Below are positions 7,649-16,788 of a stretch of DNA of 64,000 bases, one piece after another. Under the pieces are notes generated by a model. The model had not been told where the DNA came from and ran no database searches. It was given only the letters and a program-made list of their open reading frames with translations. The DNA is from Corynebacterium suranareeae (GTDB lineage: Bacteria > Actinomycetota > Actinomycetes > Mycobacteriales > Mycobacteriaceae): the NCBI RefSeq assembly GCF_002355155.1, contig NZ_AP017369.1, positions 186,001 to 250,000 of the forward strand. The letters run 5' to 3'. Both the position numbers and the translations under genes were made by a program. The first letter of the stretch is position 1. Each line of letters starts with the position of its first letter.

Positions 7649-10600
7649 GTGGCACATGTCCTTCCCACCATCAACGTTGATTCTGTCCATGATTGTTTTG
7701 GCAGTGGTGCCCTCAAACGCGGAAGAGATTATGCACACGACGGGATGGTTCTCAGCCTGGGATGGAATGTACATAACAGCGTCTTGAGCGGATCTGTGAT
7801 GGGCAGCGGGAATAATGACTATGACGTGGATGTCTATCTTCGTCCGCAGAAGGTGGGAGCTGACGGCTATTCTTCCGACGACACCGTATGGGGCGTATCG
7901 GCCAGTAGGTGTACCTGTCCAGTGGGCGTTAACTGCAAACATGGCGTTGCGGTGTGTTATGCCACGATGGATCATGTGGGCTTTGATCAGGAGGCCGATG
8001 ATTCTTGGGAAGAAAACCTTGGATCAAGCACCATTTCCCCACAATCCAGTGGTGACCTCCCGCGCCAATTATCGTGGATTAATGTCATTGAAGATTTCAT
8101 CGGTGAATCTGGAAGAGCCATAGCAGCTGGTGTCTTAAATCCACATGCCATGGAACCTCAACTACAAGAAATAGCACTTAGCATTGATGTCAAAATTCAA
8201 TCGGAGAATAACCAAAAATATTTCCGCAGCTCTGAGGAAAAAACCCTCACCATGCAGGATTATGCGGGTCTTGAAGACGGCGACCAAAAACAGCTAAACA
8301 TTAAGATCCGTCCCCTGAGAAAATCAGATGCTGGCAACTGGGTCAAAGGCCAAATTTCTTGGTCCGTATTTGAGCATTCTTATCTGACAAATTCTTTTAT
8401 TGCCAAAGAGCAATTCTTGGCCATGAATCAATTGGTTCAGCTCCATCAAGATAATCTGAGTTTTACAACAACCGATCCAGAATTTGATACCAGGTTTTGG
8501 AGTGATCCTCGCTTGTGGGATCTACTGAAAGACGCAACGGCAACGGGTATTCCTCTAATTGGACAATTGGCGATCCGGAACGTTGAGATCGCCGAAGCAG
8601 CAGAGGTCCTGATGGACTTCACCCAGGAGCAAGGCTTCGATGGCGCAGAATTAATGGCAGTGACCCCACGCATTGTGTGGCAGGGTGAGTACCTGAAATT
8701 CCCACGAATTATCGCTCCATCTGCCATTGTGCAACTAGAGGAAAGCACTGACACCACCCCTGGCCTTAAAGGAAAATTGCACGCCCGAATCATTCCGCTA
8801 AAAACACCACTGAGTTATTATCAGCGCGAAATGATCCGAAATTCCACGTCTTTGGCGCTTCATCCTAAAGAACAAGAAACCTTCTTTGAGGAATACTTTC
8901 CCACGCTACGCAACGTGCTCCCGGTGTTCTCTTCTGATCACTCCATTGAGTTCCCCACAAAGAAGCTGCCTTCCTTGGAAGCATCGGTGAACGTTACACG
9001 CGGAAAACTGGAAGACTTTGTTGTCGTCGATTGGGCGTGGCGTGACACTGCACATGGGCTGTCACAAGAACACCGTGATGCCGTGATGGATTCTGTGCGG
9101 GGTGTTTTCCCCGATGTAGCATTGACTGGAAACATGCTCAAAGGTACTGCTGTTCCACCCTTTATTGAGCATGTGGCGGATAAGCTTGATGCCCTTGATT
9201 ATGTCACCGTGAAGTTTGTGGGCGAGCGCCCCAATTATCGGGAGCTAAGTGGCGATCCCTTTGTCGGCATCACCACCACTTCCACTGATAATGATTGGTT
9301 TGATCTCAATTTTGATATCTCCATCGATGAGGTCAAAGTGCCGTTTAGTAGCGTGTTTATCGCGCTATCCCAAGATCAAGACACTGTATTGCTTGATGAT
9401 GGCTCCTATTTCTCCCTTGATCACCCATCCTTTGATGCCCTCCGTGGCCTTCTTGCAGAGGCCCAAGATCTGGAGGAATGGGATGCCAAAAGCCAAAGGG
9501 TTCACCGTAACAATGCGGGACTTTTTGAAGATCTCGCTGATTTGGCCGATGAATGGGTCCCAGATGTAGCGTTGGAATCTTGGCTGGCAACCGTGCGTGA
9601 ACTTGCCAATATCAAAGAGCTGCCCCGCGCTGCCATCCCAACAACGCTCAATGCCACCCTGCGCCTCTATCAAGAAGATGGTTTCCGCTGGTTGGCGCTA
9701 CTTTATGATCTTGGTCTGGGTGGCATCTTGGCTGATGACATGGGCCTGGGTAAAACCATTCAAACGCTGGCTCTTATCGCCCACGCCCGAGATCATAAAA
9801 AAGAAAGCACTGATAGTGGCTTCTTGGTGATCGCACCATCCTCAGTGCTCTCCGTATGGAGAGATGAGGCTGCTCGATTCCTTCCGCACCTGAGCGTGGA
9901 GGTACTGGATAAAACAGCTGCGAAGCGCAAAACAGACCTGCCGATTAATGCTGATATTGTGATCACTTCTTATACCATTGCGCGTATCGACGAAGAGCTC
10001 CTTGCCTCTAAGCAGTGGAGCGGCATCATCGTTGATGAAGCTCAATTCATCAAAAACCACACCACACGCAGCTTCCGTGCCATTCGGAGCATTGCCCAAC
10101 AAGCGAAATTCCGGCTTGCAATCACCGGCACCCCAATGGAAAATTCCCTATCTGATCTGTGGTCTTTGAGTGCACTGACCGCGCCGGGGTTGTTTCCTAA
10201 GTTCAAGGAATTCAAAGCTCAATTTATTAACCCCATCGAATCAGGCTCAGAGCTGTCAGCTGAAAGAATGGCGCATCTTCAACGCAGAATTGCACCATTT
10301 ATGCTGCGTCGCGCCAAAGAAGATGTGGCCACCGATCTACCCGAGAAAATCGAGAACACCGTGGTTCTCCCGCTCACAGCGCCACACCGCAAGCTTTATG
10401 ATGCCGTCTTGCAGCGCGAACGCAAGAAAGTCCTCCATTTGCTCGATGAGGACATGGATGCCAACCGCATGAGCATTTTCCGTTCCCTCACGTTGCTGCG
10501 CATGCTGGCGCTTGATCCTTTCATTGTTGATGAGGATAACGCTGCTATTCCATCGACCAAATTGGAAGATCTCCTCGAACGCCTGGAGGTGCTTACCACC

Positions 10601-11065
10601 GGTGAAGATCACCAAGTCATTGTATTTTCCCAGTTCACCTCCTTTTTGAAGCGTATCGCTGAACGTTTGGAGGAGATAGTAATCAGCTATTCCTATCTTG
10701 ATGGAGCCACGCGAAACCGCAGTGACGCCATCAAGGAATTCCGCGACAATGGAGCCTCGGTGTTCCTCATTTCCCTCAAAGCAGGTGGTTTTGGGCTCAC
10801 GCTGACAGAGGCAGATTGTGTGTTCCTCCTTGATCCCTGGTGGAACCCTGCGGCGGAAAATCAAGCTATTGACCGAGCTCATCGCATTGGCCAAACCTCT
10901 AATGTCATGGTGTACCGCATGGTTTCTGAAGGCACAATCGAAGAAAAAGTACTTCAACTACAAAAGAAAAAAGCCGAGCTTTTCGACGCCTTAACCACCG
11001 GTTCTTCTACGGCAGCCTCCGGACTTTCGGTTGATGATGTTAGGGAGTTATTCTCGCTGGACTAG
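7649..11065 (+). CDS. SWIM zinc-finger SNF2/HepA-type DEAD-like helicase
   Basis: A 1138-residue protein, a DNA-dependent ATPase of the Swi2/Snf2 superfamily. The N-terminus carries a SWIM zinc finger (Cys88-X-Cys90-X5-Cys96-X-His98). A long middle region precedes the ATPase core: Walker A DDMGLGKT near residue 700, DEAQ near 795, and the second helicase domain with SLKAGGFGLTLTEAD and the Q-x-x-x-R-x-x-R motif AIDRAHRIGQT near residue 1090. This architecture is common in actinobacteria and is thought to remodel nucleic acid-protein complexes. The GTG start at 7649 leads directly into the conserved N-terminus. The 3' end overlaps the convergent lyase gene by 26 bases. Confidence 0.9.
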   Translation: MAHVLPTINVDSVHDCFGSGALKRGRDYAHDGMVLSLGWNVHNSVLSGSVMGSGNNDYDVDVYLRPQKVGADGYSSDDTVWGVSASRCTCPVGVNCKHGVAVCYATMDHVGFDQEADDSWEENLGSSTISPQSSGDLPRQLSWINVIEDFIGESGRAIAAGVLNPHAMEPQLQEIALSIDVKIQSENNQKYFRSSEEKTLTMQDYAGLEDGDQKQLNIKIRPLRKSDAGNWVKGQISWSVFEHSYLTNSFIAKEQFLAMNQLVQLHQDNLSFTTTDPEFDTRFWSDPRLWDLLKDATATGIPLIGQLAIRNVEIAEAAEVLMDFTQEQGFDGAELMAVTPRIVWQGEYLKFPRIIAPSAIVQLEESTDTTPGLKGKLHARIIPLKTPLSYYQREMIRNSTSLALHPKEQETFFEEYFPTLRNVLPVFSSDHSIEFPTKKLPSLEASVNVTRGKLEDFVVVDWAWRDTAHGLSQEHRDAVMDSVRGVFPDVALTGNMLKGTAVPPFIEHVADKLDALDYVTVKFVGERPNYRELSGDPFVGITTTSTDNDWFDLNFDISIDEVKVPFSSVFIALSQDQDTVLLDDGSYFSLDHPSFDALRGLLAEAQDLEEWDAKSQRVHRNNAGLFEDLADLADEWVPDVALESWLATVRELANIKELPRAAIPTTLNATLRLYQEDGFRWLALLYDLGLGGILADDMGLGKTIQTLALIAHARDHKKESTDSGFLVIAPSSVLSVWRDEAARFLPHLSVEVLDKTAAKRKTDLPINADIVITSYTIARIDEELLASKQWSGIIVDEAQFIKNHTTRSFRAIRSIAQQAKFRLAITGTPMENSLSDLWSLSALTAPGLFPKFKEFKAQFINPIESGSELSAERMAHLQRRIAPFMLRRAKEDVATDLPEKIENTVVLPLTAPHRKLYDAVLQRERKKVLHLLDEDMDANRMSIFRSLTLLRMLALDPFIVDEDNAAIPSTKLEDLLERLEVLTTGEDHQVIVFSQFTSFLKRIAERLEEIVISYSYLDGATRNRSDAIKEFRDNGASVFLISLKAGGFGLTLTEADCVFLLDPWWNPAAENQAIDRAHRIGQTSNVMVYRMVSEGTIEEKVLQLQKKKAELFDALTTGSSTAASGLSVDDVRELFSLD

Positions 11066-11954
11066 CTTTTGGCATGGCATTGAGCCTGTCCTCATAAGCA
11101 TCAAGGCCAAGCACCTTCATCATTTCTATGTTCGCAGGAAGAATGGGAGGGTGTTCAGCGGTATAGCGCTGGGAGGATCCCGTCTCTTTGAGGGAATCAA
11201 AGTACTCGATCATGGCATTTGCTGCTGCTTGAAGTGAGATCAGCGGCATGGTTACCACTTTTGCGCCTAGATCAAAGAGATCCTGAGCAGTGAACCCAGG
11301 TGGGGGATCAAGCGTGACCACGGGGGCGTCAATCCTAGTGATAAGAGTTGCGTAGATTTCCATGCGTTCTTCGGGGCCGCGATCTAAGAATCTCATTCCG
11401 TCGATGGCGTTGACCATGGGAAGTACTAGATCTGCACCAGCTTCAGCAAAGCGATTGCAGCGGGTGATGATCTCTTCCATCCCCTGTTCATCAGCGTCAG
11501 TGCGCGCAATGATGAGGAGCTCGTCTTCTCCCCTGGCCTCGGTTGCCAGTTTGATGCGGGCAGTGGCGGTATCTTGATCGACTACTGTGCGTTTTCCTAA
11601 AAAGGGGCAGCGTTTGGGATCGGCTTGATCTTCGATTTGGATGGCTGCAGCGCCTACGCGGCTGAATTCTTTGACGGTTCGGTAGAGGCTATTGGGACCT
11701 CCAAAACCAGTATCAACATCCACAATGATGTTGAGTTCGGGGGCAGCGTGTGTGATGCGAGCAATGTGGTTGGCCAATTCCACCATGGTGGCATAGCCCA
11801 TGTCTGGCGCACCAAGTTGTGTTGCTTCGAATGCGAAGCCTGATGCATAAACCGAGCTAAAACCGGCTTTTTGGGCGAGGACAGCAGTGAGGGCATCGTG
11901 TGCTCCCGGGGCAATGACGCCTCCATTTTTTAATTCTTGGCGCAATGTGGACAT
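11040..11954 (-). CDS. Isocitrate lyase/PEP mutase family lyase (methylisocitrate lyase-like)
   Basis: The 304-residue protein belongs to the ICL/PEP mutase superfamily. It shows the Mg2+ loop DVDTGFGG, IEDQ and, unlike the homologue at 1707-2657, a Cys in the active-site loop (DPKRC). It is therefore a candidate C-C lyase acting on a 2-methyl- or 2,3-dimethylmalate- or methylisocitrate-like acid (inference from family). AAAGGAG stands just before ATG 11954; the longer frame to 12041 lacks such support and would cover the promoter. It is transcribed away from the P450 operon, and the shared intergenic region carries an operator-like dyad at 12019-12035. Confidence 0.82.
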   Translation of the reverse strand: MSTLRQELKNGGVIAPGAHDALTAVLAQKAGFSSVYASGFAFEATQLGAPDMGYATMVELANHIARITHAAPELNIIVDVDTGFGGPNSLYRTVKEFSRVGAAAIQIEDQADPKRCPFLGKRTVVDQDTATARIKLATEARGEDELLIIARTDADEQGMEEIITRCNRFAEAGADLVLPMVNAIDGMRFLDRGPEERMEIYATLITRIDAPVVTLDPPPGFTAQDLFDLGAKVVTMPLISLQAAANAMIEYFDSLKETGSSQRYTAEHPPILPANIEMMKVLGLDAYEDRLNAMPKASPARITP

Positions 11955-12018
11955 TGTTTTCTCCTTTTGAAGTGAAAGTTTTTGAGGAAAAGGGTTGCAC
12001 CTAACGCTTCCATATGGT

Positions 12019-12035
12019 GAACTGTTGCACAGTGT
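12019..12035. promoter_or_regulatory. Operator-like dyad, island motif copy 1
   Basis: GAACTGT-TGC-ACAGTGT, matching the dyad GAACTGT-N3-ACAGTTC that recurs at 22005, 22895 and 26124. It lies between the divergent lyase (11954) and P450 (12060) genes, in a position to control both. Confidence 0.6.
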
Positions 12036-12059
12036 ACACATTCACTAGAAAGGCATCAC

Positions 12060-13313
12060 ATGAATGTTCAGGAAAAATCAGTAAAGGCTCCCGTTGAAGT
12101 TCCGTATCCAATGCAATCGCGGCAGGATCTCATCGTTGCTGCGGAACTAGAAGAAGAGTTGGGAACGCTTCGTCATGACTATGGCTCTGTGGTTCCAGCA
12201 TTGATGCCTTTTGGCGAAGGAAAATGCTGGATTGCTATTGGCTATGAAGAAGTTCGCCAAGTAATGAGCGATGAACGCTTCGTGGTGTGGAAGCACCGAG
12301 GAAATAACTATCCCCGTCTTCGGTTTAATGAGGGCAACCGTCCGCCTTTCCGAATGGCTTTTGACAAAATGGATGGACCGGAGCAGATTGCTCGCCGTCG
12401 TGTGCTGGCAAAGCACCTGTCTGCTCGTCGTGTCATGGGAATGCGCGAAGAAACCCGAAACAAGATTGAAAATTTCTTAGACGGCTTCATCGCGCATGGG
12501 CAGGGCGCGGACATGATGAAGAAATTTGTTGAGCATGTACCGCTCGCAGTTATTTCTGATCTCCTGGGCGTTCCAGCTGATGAAACGGATATCTTCCTCG
12601 AAGCAGCACTTGATCACATGAACGGCCGCATTACCTCTGAAGAACAGGCAAATGCACACATCAACAAAGTCAATGCCTATTTTGATCACCTTGTTGCTCG
12701 CCGACATGAAGAGCCGGGTGATGATCTCATCAGTGCTTTGCTCAATGACGTCGGAGGTACTTGGGATGATGAGGAACTCGGCGGCGTAGGTTTCGTGCTT
12801 CTTACTGCAGGTCATGATTCCACTGCATCCATCATCGGAGGCATTCTCTTTTGGCTTGCCCATGATCCAGAACGTTTTGCTTACTTGAAGCACAATCGCG
12901 AGGTCCTGCCACGAGCAATCGAGGAGTTTCTTCGGGTCGTGCCGGCTGGAACCGGTACCCGAGTGCGCATTGCTACTGAAGATGTAGAAATCGGTGGCGT
13001 TGTGGTCAAAAAAGACGATGGCATTCATCCTGTGGTGCACCCTGCAAACTTTGATGAAACAGTTTTTGAAAACCCAGATGAGCTGAATTTCGCCAGAGAG
13101 GGAGAAACTCACCTCCGATTCGGTTTCGGTTCGCATGCATGTCCGGGAAATCAGCTGGCACGTATGGAAATCCGTGAAGTTCTTGATGCCGTATTGAACC
13201 GTTTTGCCACCTTTGAAGCAGTCAATCCATCCGAAAATTGGCGTGGAGAAATGCTCATGCGTGGGCCAAAAGAACTCAAGGTCAACTGGACCCTGGAAGG
13301 AGATGAAAACTAA
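12060..13313 (+). CDS. Cytochrome P450, first copy
   Basis: A 417-residue soluble bacterial P450. The I-helix reads TAGHDSTAS (oxygen-activation Asp/Thr equivalents), the K-helix ExxR is EEFLR, and the heme-binding loop is FGFGSHACPGNQLA with the thiolate Cys. The heme loop and overall pattern resemble actinobacterial CYP105/107-like enzymes more than the CYP108-like P450 at 24585, so the two probably act on different positions or compounds. The gene overlaps the reductase gene by one base and is followed by a [3Fe-4S] ferredoxin, giving a complete three-component monooxygenase in one operon. The substrate cannot be deduced. Confidence 0.93.
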   Translation: MNVQEKSVKAPVEVPYPMQSRQDLIVAAELEEELGTLRHDYGSVVPALMPFGEGKCWIAIGYEEVRQVMSDERFVVWKHRGNNYPRLRFNEGNRPPFRMAFDKMDGPEQIARRRVLAKHLSARRVMGMREETRNKIENFLDGFIAHGQGADMMKKFVEHVPLAVISDLLGVPADETDIFLEAALDHMNGRITSEEQANAHINKVNAYFDHLVARRHEEPGDDLISALLNDVGGTWDDEELGGVGFVLLTAGHDSTASIIGGILFWLAHDPERFAYLKHNREVLPRAIEEFLRVVPAGTGTRVRIATEDVEIGGVVVKKDDGIHPVVHPANFDETVFENPDELNFAREGETHLRFGFGSHACPGNQLARMEIREVLDAVLNRFATFEAVNPSENWRGEMLMRGPKELKVNWTLEGDEN

Positions 13314-14491
13314 TGAACGCGCTCATTATTGGCGCAGGAGCTGCTGGCTTAGCAGTTGCTGAAGCTCTCGCCGAACGCGACTGGGAAGGAGAGATTACTC
13401 TTGTAGGCCAAGAAAACTACGTTCCCTATGACCGCCCACCGTTGTCCAAAGCGCTGTTGTCCGGCGAGCAGGAATTCGACTTTGTCAGTCTGTGTTCTGA
13501 AGAAAACCTTCAGGACAACAACATCACCTTGGTGAAAGGGAAAAGTGCTACCTCGCTTGATTCCACTCACAAATTCGTAAATTTTGATGATGGTTCCCGC
13601 ATGAGCTTTGACAAACTCATTATCGCAACGGGAGTGGATGCTAGAGAGCTGCCGGCCACGCAACACATCGATGCAGCCCTGACATTGAGAACTTTCGAAG
13701 ATTCGATGAAATTTCGTGGGCTCATGACAGAAGGCAGCAACATCCTTATCGTTGGGGCGGGCTTTATCGGTCTGGAAGTCGCTGCAACCGCCATTCTTAA
13801 AGGATGCACCGTGCATGTCGTTGAACCGTCACCTGGAGTGTTGTACGGAAAATTCCCGGATGTACTTTCTGAGCGCATTCGTCAATCGCATGAAGAAAAG
13901 GGAGTAAATTTCCACTTCGGCCAGGTCGTTGAACACTGGAATGCTCCTGGTGGTGTGCTGGAATCAGTCACATTATCTGATGGCACCACGATCACAGCCG
14001 ATGCCGCTTTGGTGGGCATTGGCACCATCCCCGCTACCGGGTGGTTGGCAGATTCTGGCTTGCCAATAGCCAACGGAATTATGTGTGATGCTCAGGGCCT
14101 TGCGGCGGAAGATATTTATGCGGTGGGCGATGTGTCCAATTGGTTCCATCCTCTGATTGGTGAGAATCGACGGATTGAACACCGCCTGAGTGCAGGCGAG
14201 CAGGCACAAATTGTGGCAGCCCAACTAACAGGCACCAATGCACCGGCTCTTGATTTGCCTTTCTTTTGGACTGATCAATACAAGGAAAAGTGGCAGGCCT
14301 ACGGCTATGTCGATTGGAAAGCCGATATTGAAATTGTCCACGATGACAAAGAAGCCAACAAGCTGGTTGCAGTGCTACGCAAGGACGGGGTACTCGAGGC
14401 TGTCATTGGAAAAAATGCTGTGAAACAACTAATGCCGTACCGGCGTGAACTCAAACTTGCTGCGCAGGCTGCAGATGCCGCAACGCTTTAA
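13313..14491 (+). CDS. Ferredoxin reductase, second copy
   Basis: This 392-residue FAD/NAD reductase is of the same family as the one at 456-1697. It has the N-terminal GAGAAGLAVAEAL FAD motif, the NAD motif GAGFIGLEVAA near residue 145, and YAVGDVS near residue 270. The ATG overlaps the P450 stop by one base (TAATG). It presumably reduces the small ferredoxin encoded next. Having two separate reductases suggests that the two P450 systems were acquired as self-contained units. Confidence 0.92.
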   Translation: MNALIIGAGAAGLAVAEALAERDWEGEITLVGQENYVPYDRPPLSKALLSGEQEFDFVSLCSEENLQDNNITLVKGKSATSLDSTHKFVNFDDGSRMSFDKLIIATGVDARELPATQHIDAALTLRTFEDSMKFRGLMTEGSNILIVGAGFIGLEVAATAILKGCTVHVVEPSPGVLYGKFPDVLSERIRQSHEEKGVNFHFGQVVEHWNAPGGVLESVTLSDGTTITADAALVGIGTIPATGWLADSGLPIANGIMCDAQGLAAEDIYAVGDVSNWFHPLIGENRRIEHRLSAGEQAQIVAAQLTGTNAPALDLPFFWTDQYKEKWQAYGYVDWKADIEIVHDDKEANKLVAVLRKDGVLEAVIGKNAVKQLMPYRRELKLAAQAADAATL

Positions 14492-14518
14492 AAAACAACA
14501 TTCTAAGGAGAAGAAATC

Positions 14519-14713
14519 ATGAAGGTCATCGTCGATACCGATAGGTGCATCGCTGCAGGAGCATGCGTCATGGAAGCAATGGAAGTTTTTGATCAGCGCG
14601 ATGAAGACGGCGTTGTTGTTTTGCTGCAGGAGCACCCCTCTGAAGATCAGCATGACAATGTTCGCCGAGCAGTGCACGCCTGCCCCGCGAAGGCAATTGT
14701 TCTACAAGATTAA
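14519..14713 (+). CDS. [3Fe-4S]-type ferredoxin
   Basis: A 64-residue acidic ferredoxin of the kind that serves actinobacterial P450s. The ligands are Cys10, Cys16 and Cys55-Pro; the position that would hold a fourth Cys in [4Fe-4S] proteins is Ala13 (CIAAGAC), typical of a [3Fe-4S] cluster. AAGGAG precedes the ATG. It is the third component of the P450 operon starting at 12060, and differs in type from the [2Fe-2S] ferredoxin at 143-454. Confidence 0.9.
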   Translation: MKVIVDTDRCIAAGACVMEAMEVFDQRDEDGVVVLLQEHPSEDQHDNVRRAVHACPAKAIVLQD

Positions 14714-14761
14714 TCCACAATTTCCGCACATGAAATACACGCCCTTCAAGGAGAATCACAA

Positions 14762-15544
14762 ATGACATCAACCAGTACTCCCACTGGAAAACTTGCCGCT
14801 GTTACCGGAGGAGCGAGTGGAATTGGCCTTGCTTCGGTGGAACGTTTACATGCTGATGGGCACGGTGTGATCATCATTGACCGCTCCATGGATGCGCATG
14901 AAGTTGCTGCTCGGTTGTCAACGCCTGAGCTTCCTGTGGTGGCAAAGATCGCAGATCTCAGCAGCGCAGAGGATATTGCTCGAGTGACTGCAGAAATTGA
15001 TGAGGAATTCGGTGGTGTTGACATCCTGGTCAACAATGCGGGTATTCATCCAAAGAAGCCTGATGGGGGCCATTTCCCCATTGAAGATATCACTTTGGAT
15101 CAATGGAATCTGGTGATGGATGTCAATATGACTGCCACATTCTTGTTGTCCCAGTGGGCGATGAAAGCAATGACTCAAAAAGGTTGGGGACGCATTGTCA
15201 ACGTTGCTTCCCGTGCTGGCCGGATGTACATGCCGATCAGTGGTGCGCACTATGCAGCCAGTAAAGCAGCGGTGATCAGTTTTACTCGTTATCTTGCTGG
15301 TGATTGCGGCCCCTTTGGAGTCACCGCAAATACTGTGGCACCGGGTCGGATCAAGACGCCATTGTCTGATGTCAGCGGATTAGGATCGAGCCAAAACCTT
15401 CATGAGGAATTTGCCAAATCAGTTCCACTCAGGCGCGTGGGTAGGTCCGATGAGTTGGCAGCTGCGGTGTCCTTTTTAGCGTCGGAGGATTCCAGCTTCA
15501 TCACGGGTTCCGTGGTGGACGTTAATGGTGGAATCTTCGGATAG
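14762..15544 (+). CDS. Short-chain dehydrogenase/reductase
   Basis: A classical 260-residue SDR with the NAD(P)-binding motif TGGASGIG near the N-terminus, NNAG near residue 90, and the catalytic Ser with Tyr-x-x-x-Lys (YAASK) near residue 165. An acidic residue at the end of the second strand (IIIDRS) favours NAD+. Within the P450 operon it is suited to oxidise the alcohol formed by hydroxylation to a ketone or aldehyde (inference). AAGGAG stands before the ATG. Confidence 0.88.
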   Translation: MTSTSTPTGKLAAVTGGASGIGLASVERLHADGHGVIIIDRSMDAHEVAARLSTPELPVVAKIADLSSAEDIARVTAEIDEEFGGVDILVNNAGIHPKKPDGGHFPIEDITLDQWNLVMDVNMTATFLLSQWAMKAMTQKGWGRIVNVASRAGRMYMPISGAHYAASKAAVISFTRYLAGDCGPFGVTANTVAPGRIKTPLSDVSGLGSSQNLHEEFAKSVPLRRVGRSDELAAAVSFLASEDSSFITGSVVDVNGGIFG

Positions 15545-15561
15545 CACCGGAAATCACTGAT

Positions 15562-16788
15562 ATGAGTAGATCAGGTTCAGCATTAACCGGAGCGCTTACA
15601 GCAACAATGGGTGTTTCTGCCTTGCTGACTTCGGGAATCAGTGCGCTTGGGCCTGCGGTTCGGGAGGGCCTTATGCTTTCTCGTTCGGAACTCAGTTTGT
15701 TTTCATTGGTCGTTTTTATTACCGCATCCGCGACATCCATTCCGTGGGGGCTGCTTGCAGATCATCTGAGACCGTTGTGGGGAATTACGCTGACATTTTT
15801 CCTGGCTATTCTCGGCCTAAGTGGTGCGGCGCTTGCGCCAAATCTTGCGGTGTTGTTGGTGGCTGCGCTGGCAGGAGGTTGTTCCCTGGCCATTTCAGCA
15901 ACTGTCACCAACAAGTTGGTGAGCCAGTTTGTTGCTTTTCGACGGCGCGGACGTGTGCTGTCCACCAAGCAGATGGGCGTGCAATTTGCCCAAGTCATTG
16001 CAGGTTTTTTATTCCCTGCTGTGGCAGTGTACTTCGGGTGGCGCGCTGGCTTGGCTGCGGGTGTTCTGGTGGCTGCCATTGGCCTCATAATCATTGTTTT
16101 TAGTACAAGGCAGTCTTTTGAGCAGCAGGTAGAGCAACCACAACGTCTTGTTTCTTCTAAAAACGGTACCACCAACACTCGACTGTTAAGCGCCATGGTG
16201 GTGTATGCCTTGGTCACAGCACTGTGCTTCCAGTCAAACCTTTTTGGATTGCCATTGATGGGATATGAGGAACTTGGATTTAATGTTTCTACTGCATCCA
16301 CAGTGGTCGTGGTTCTTGGTGCCGTTGGATTTATCTCTCGATTGGTGTGGGGAGCATTTGCTGATAGACCTTTCAACATCAAGATGGTGATGGTGGCTCT
16401 TGGTGCTGGTCTCCTTGCTGGAGAGCTAGCCATTGGCCTGTCTGTGTGGCTTGATGTTGCGTGGATATTTTGGCTGGGCTCGGTGCTGATTGGCACCTTC
16501 TTTGCTCTTGTTCCGGTGGTGTTGTCCGCCGTCATTTTGCAGAATTTCTCGGCCCACCGAATCGGGTTGATTTCCGGAGTGATTTCGGTGAGCACTTTTG
16601 CAGGATTCGCTGCGGGACCTTTGCTTTTCGGCGTAGTTGCGGATACGTGGAGCTATCAACATTCATCCGCTGTGATCGTTGTGATCGCAGCGGTAGCAAG
16701 CCTTGTCCCATGGCTATTGCCCAAGAATAAACCCCTAAAAGAAATAGAAGTGGTGGAAAAGATGGAAAGCGTGAGGAAGGGAGCATGA
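15562..16788 (+). CDS. MFS transporter (12 TM)
   Basis: A 408-residue major facilitator protein with the loop 2-3 motif in the form WGLLADHLRP and alternating hydrophobic helices across the whole length. The organisation resembles carboxylate/metabolite uptake carriers of the MFS_1 family. It starts 17 bases after the SDR gene and its stop overlaps the next gene's ATG by four bases (ATGA), so it is part of the P450 operon. It may import the substrate or a pathway acid; direction of transport is not readable from sequence. Confidence 0.85.
   Translation: MSRSGSALTGALTATMGVSALLTSGISALGPAVREGLMLSRSELSLFSLVVFITASATSIPWGLLADHLRPLWGITLTFFLAILGLSGAALAPNLAVLLVAALAGGCSLAISATVTNKLVSQFVAFRRRGRVLSTKQMGVQFAQVIAGFLFPAVAVYFGWRAGLAAGVLVAAIGLIIIVFSTRQSFEQQVEQPQRLVSSKNGTTNTRLLSAMVVYALVTALCFQSNLFGLPLMGYEELGFNVSTASTVVVVLGAVGFISRLVWGAFADRPFNIKMVMVALGAGLLAGELAIGLSVWLDVAWIFWLGSVLIGTFFALVPVVLSAVILQNFSAHRIGLISGVISVSTFAGFAAGPLLFGVVADTWSYQHSSAVIVVIAAVASLVPWLLPKNKPLKEIEVVEKMESVRKGA

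Noticed and set aside
15762..16595. 277-codon open frame on the minus strand
   Set aside because: It lies wholly inside the MFS gene on the other strand and its translation is low-complexity Thr/Pro/Arg/Asn sequence, typical of an antisense frame of a membrane protein gene.
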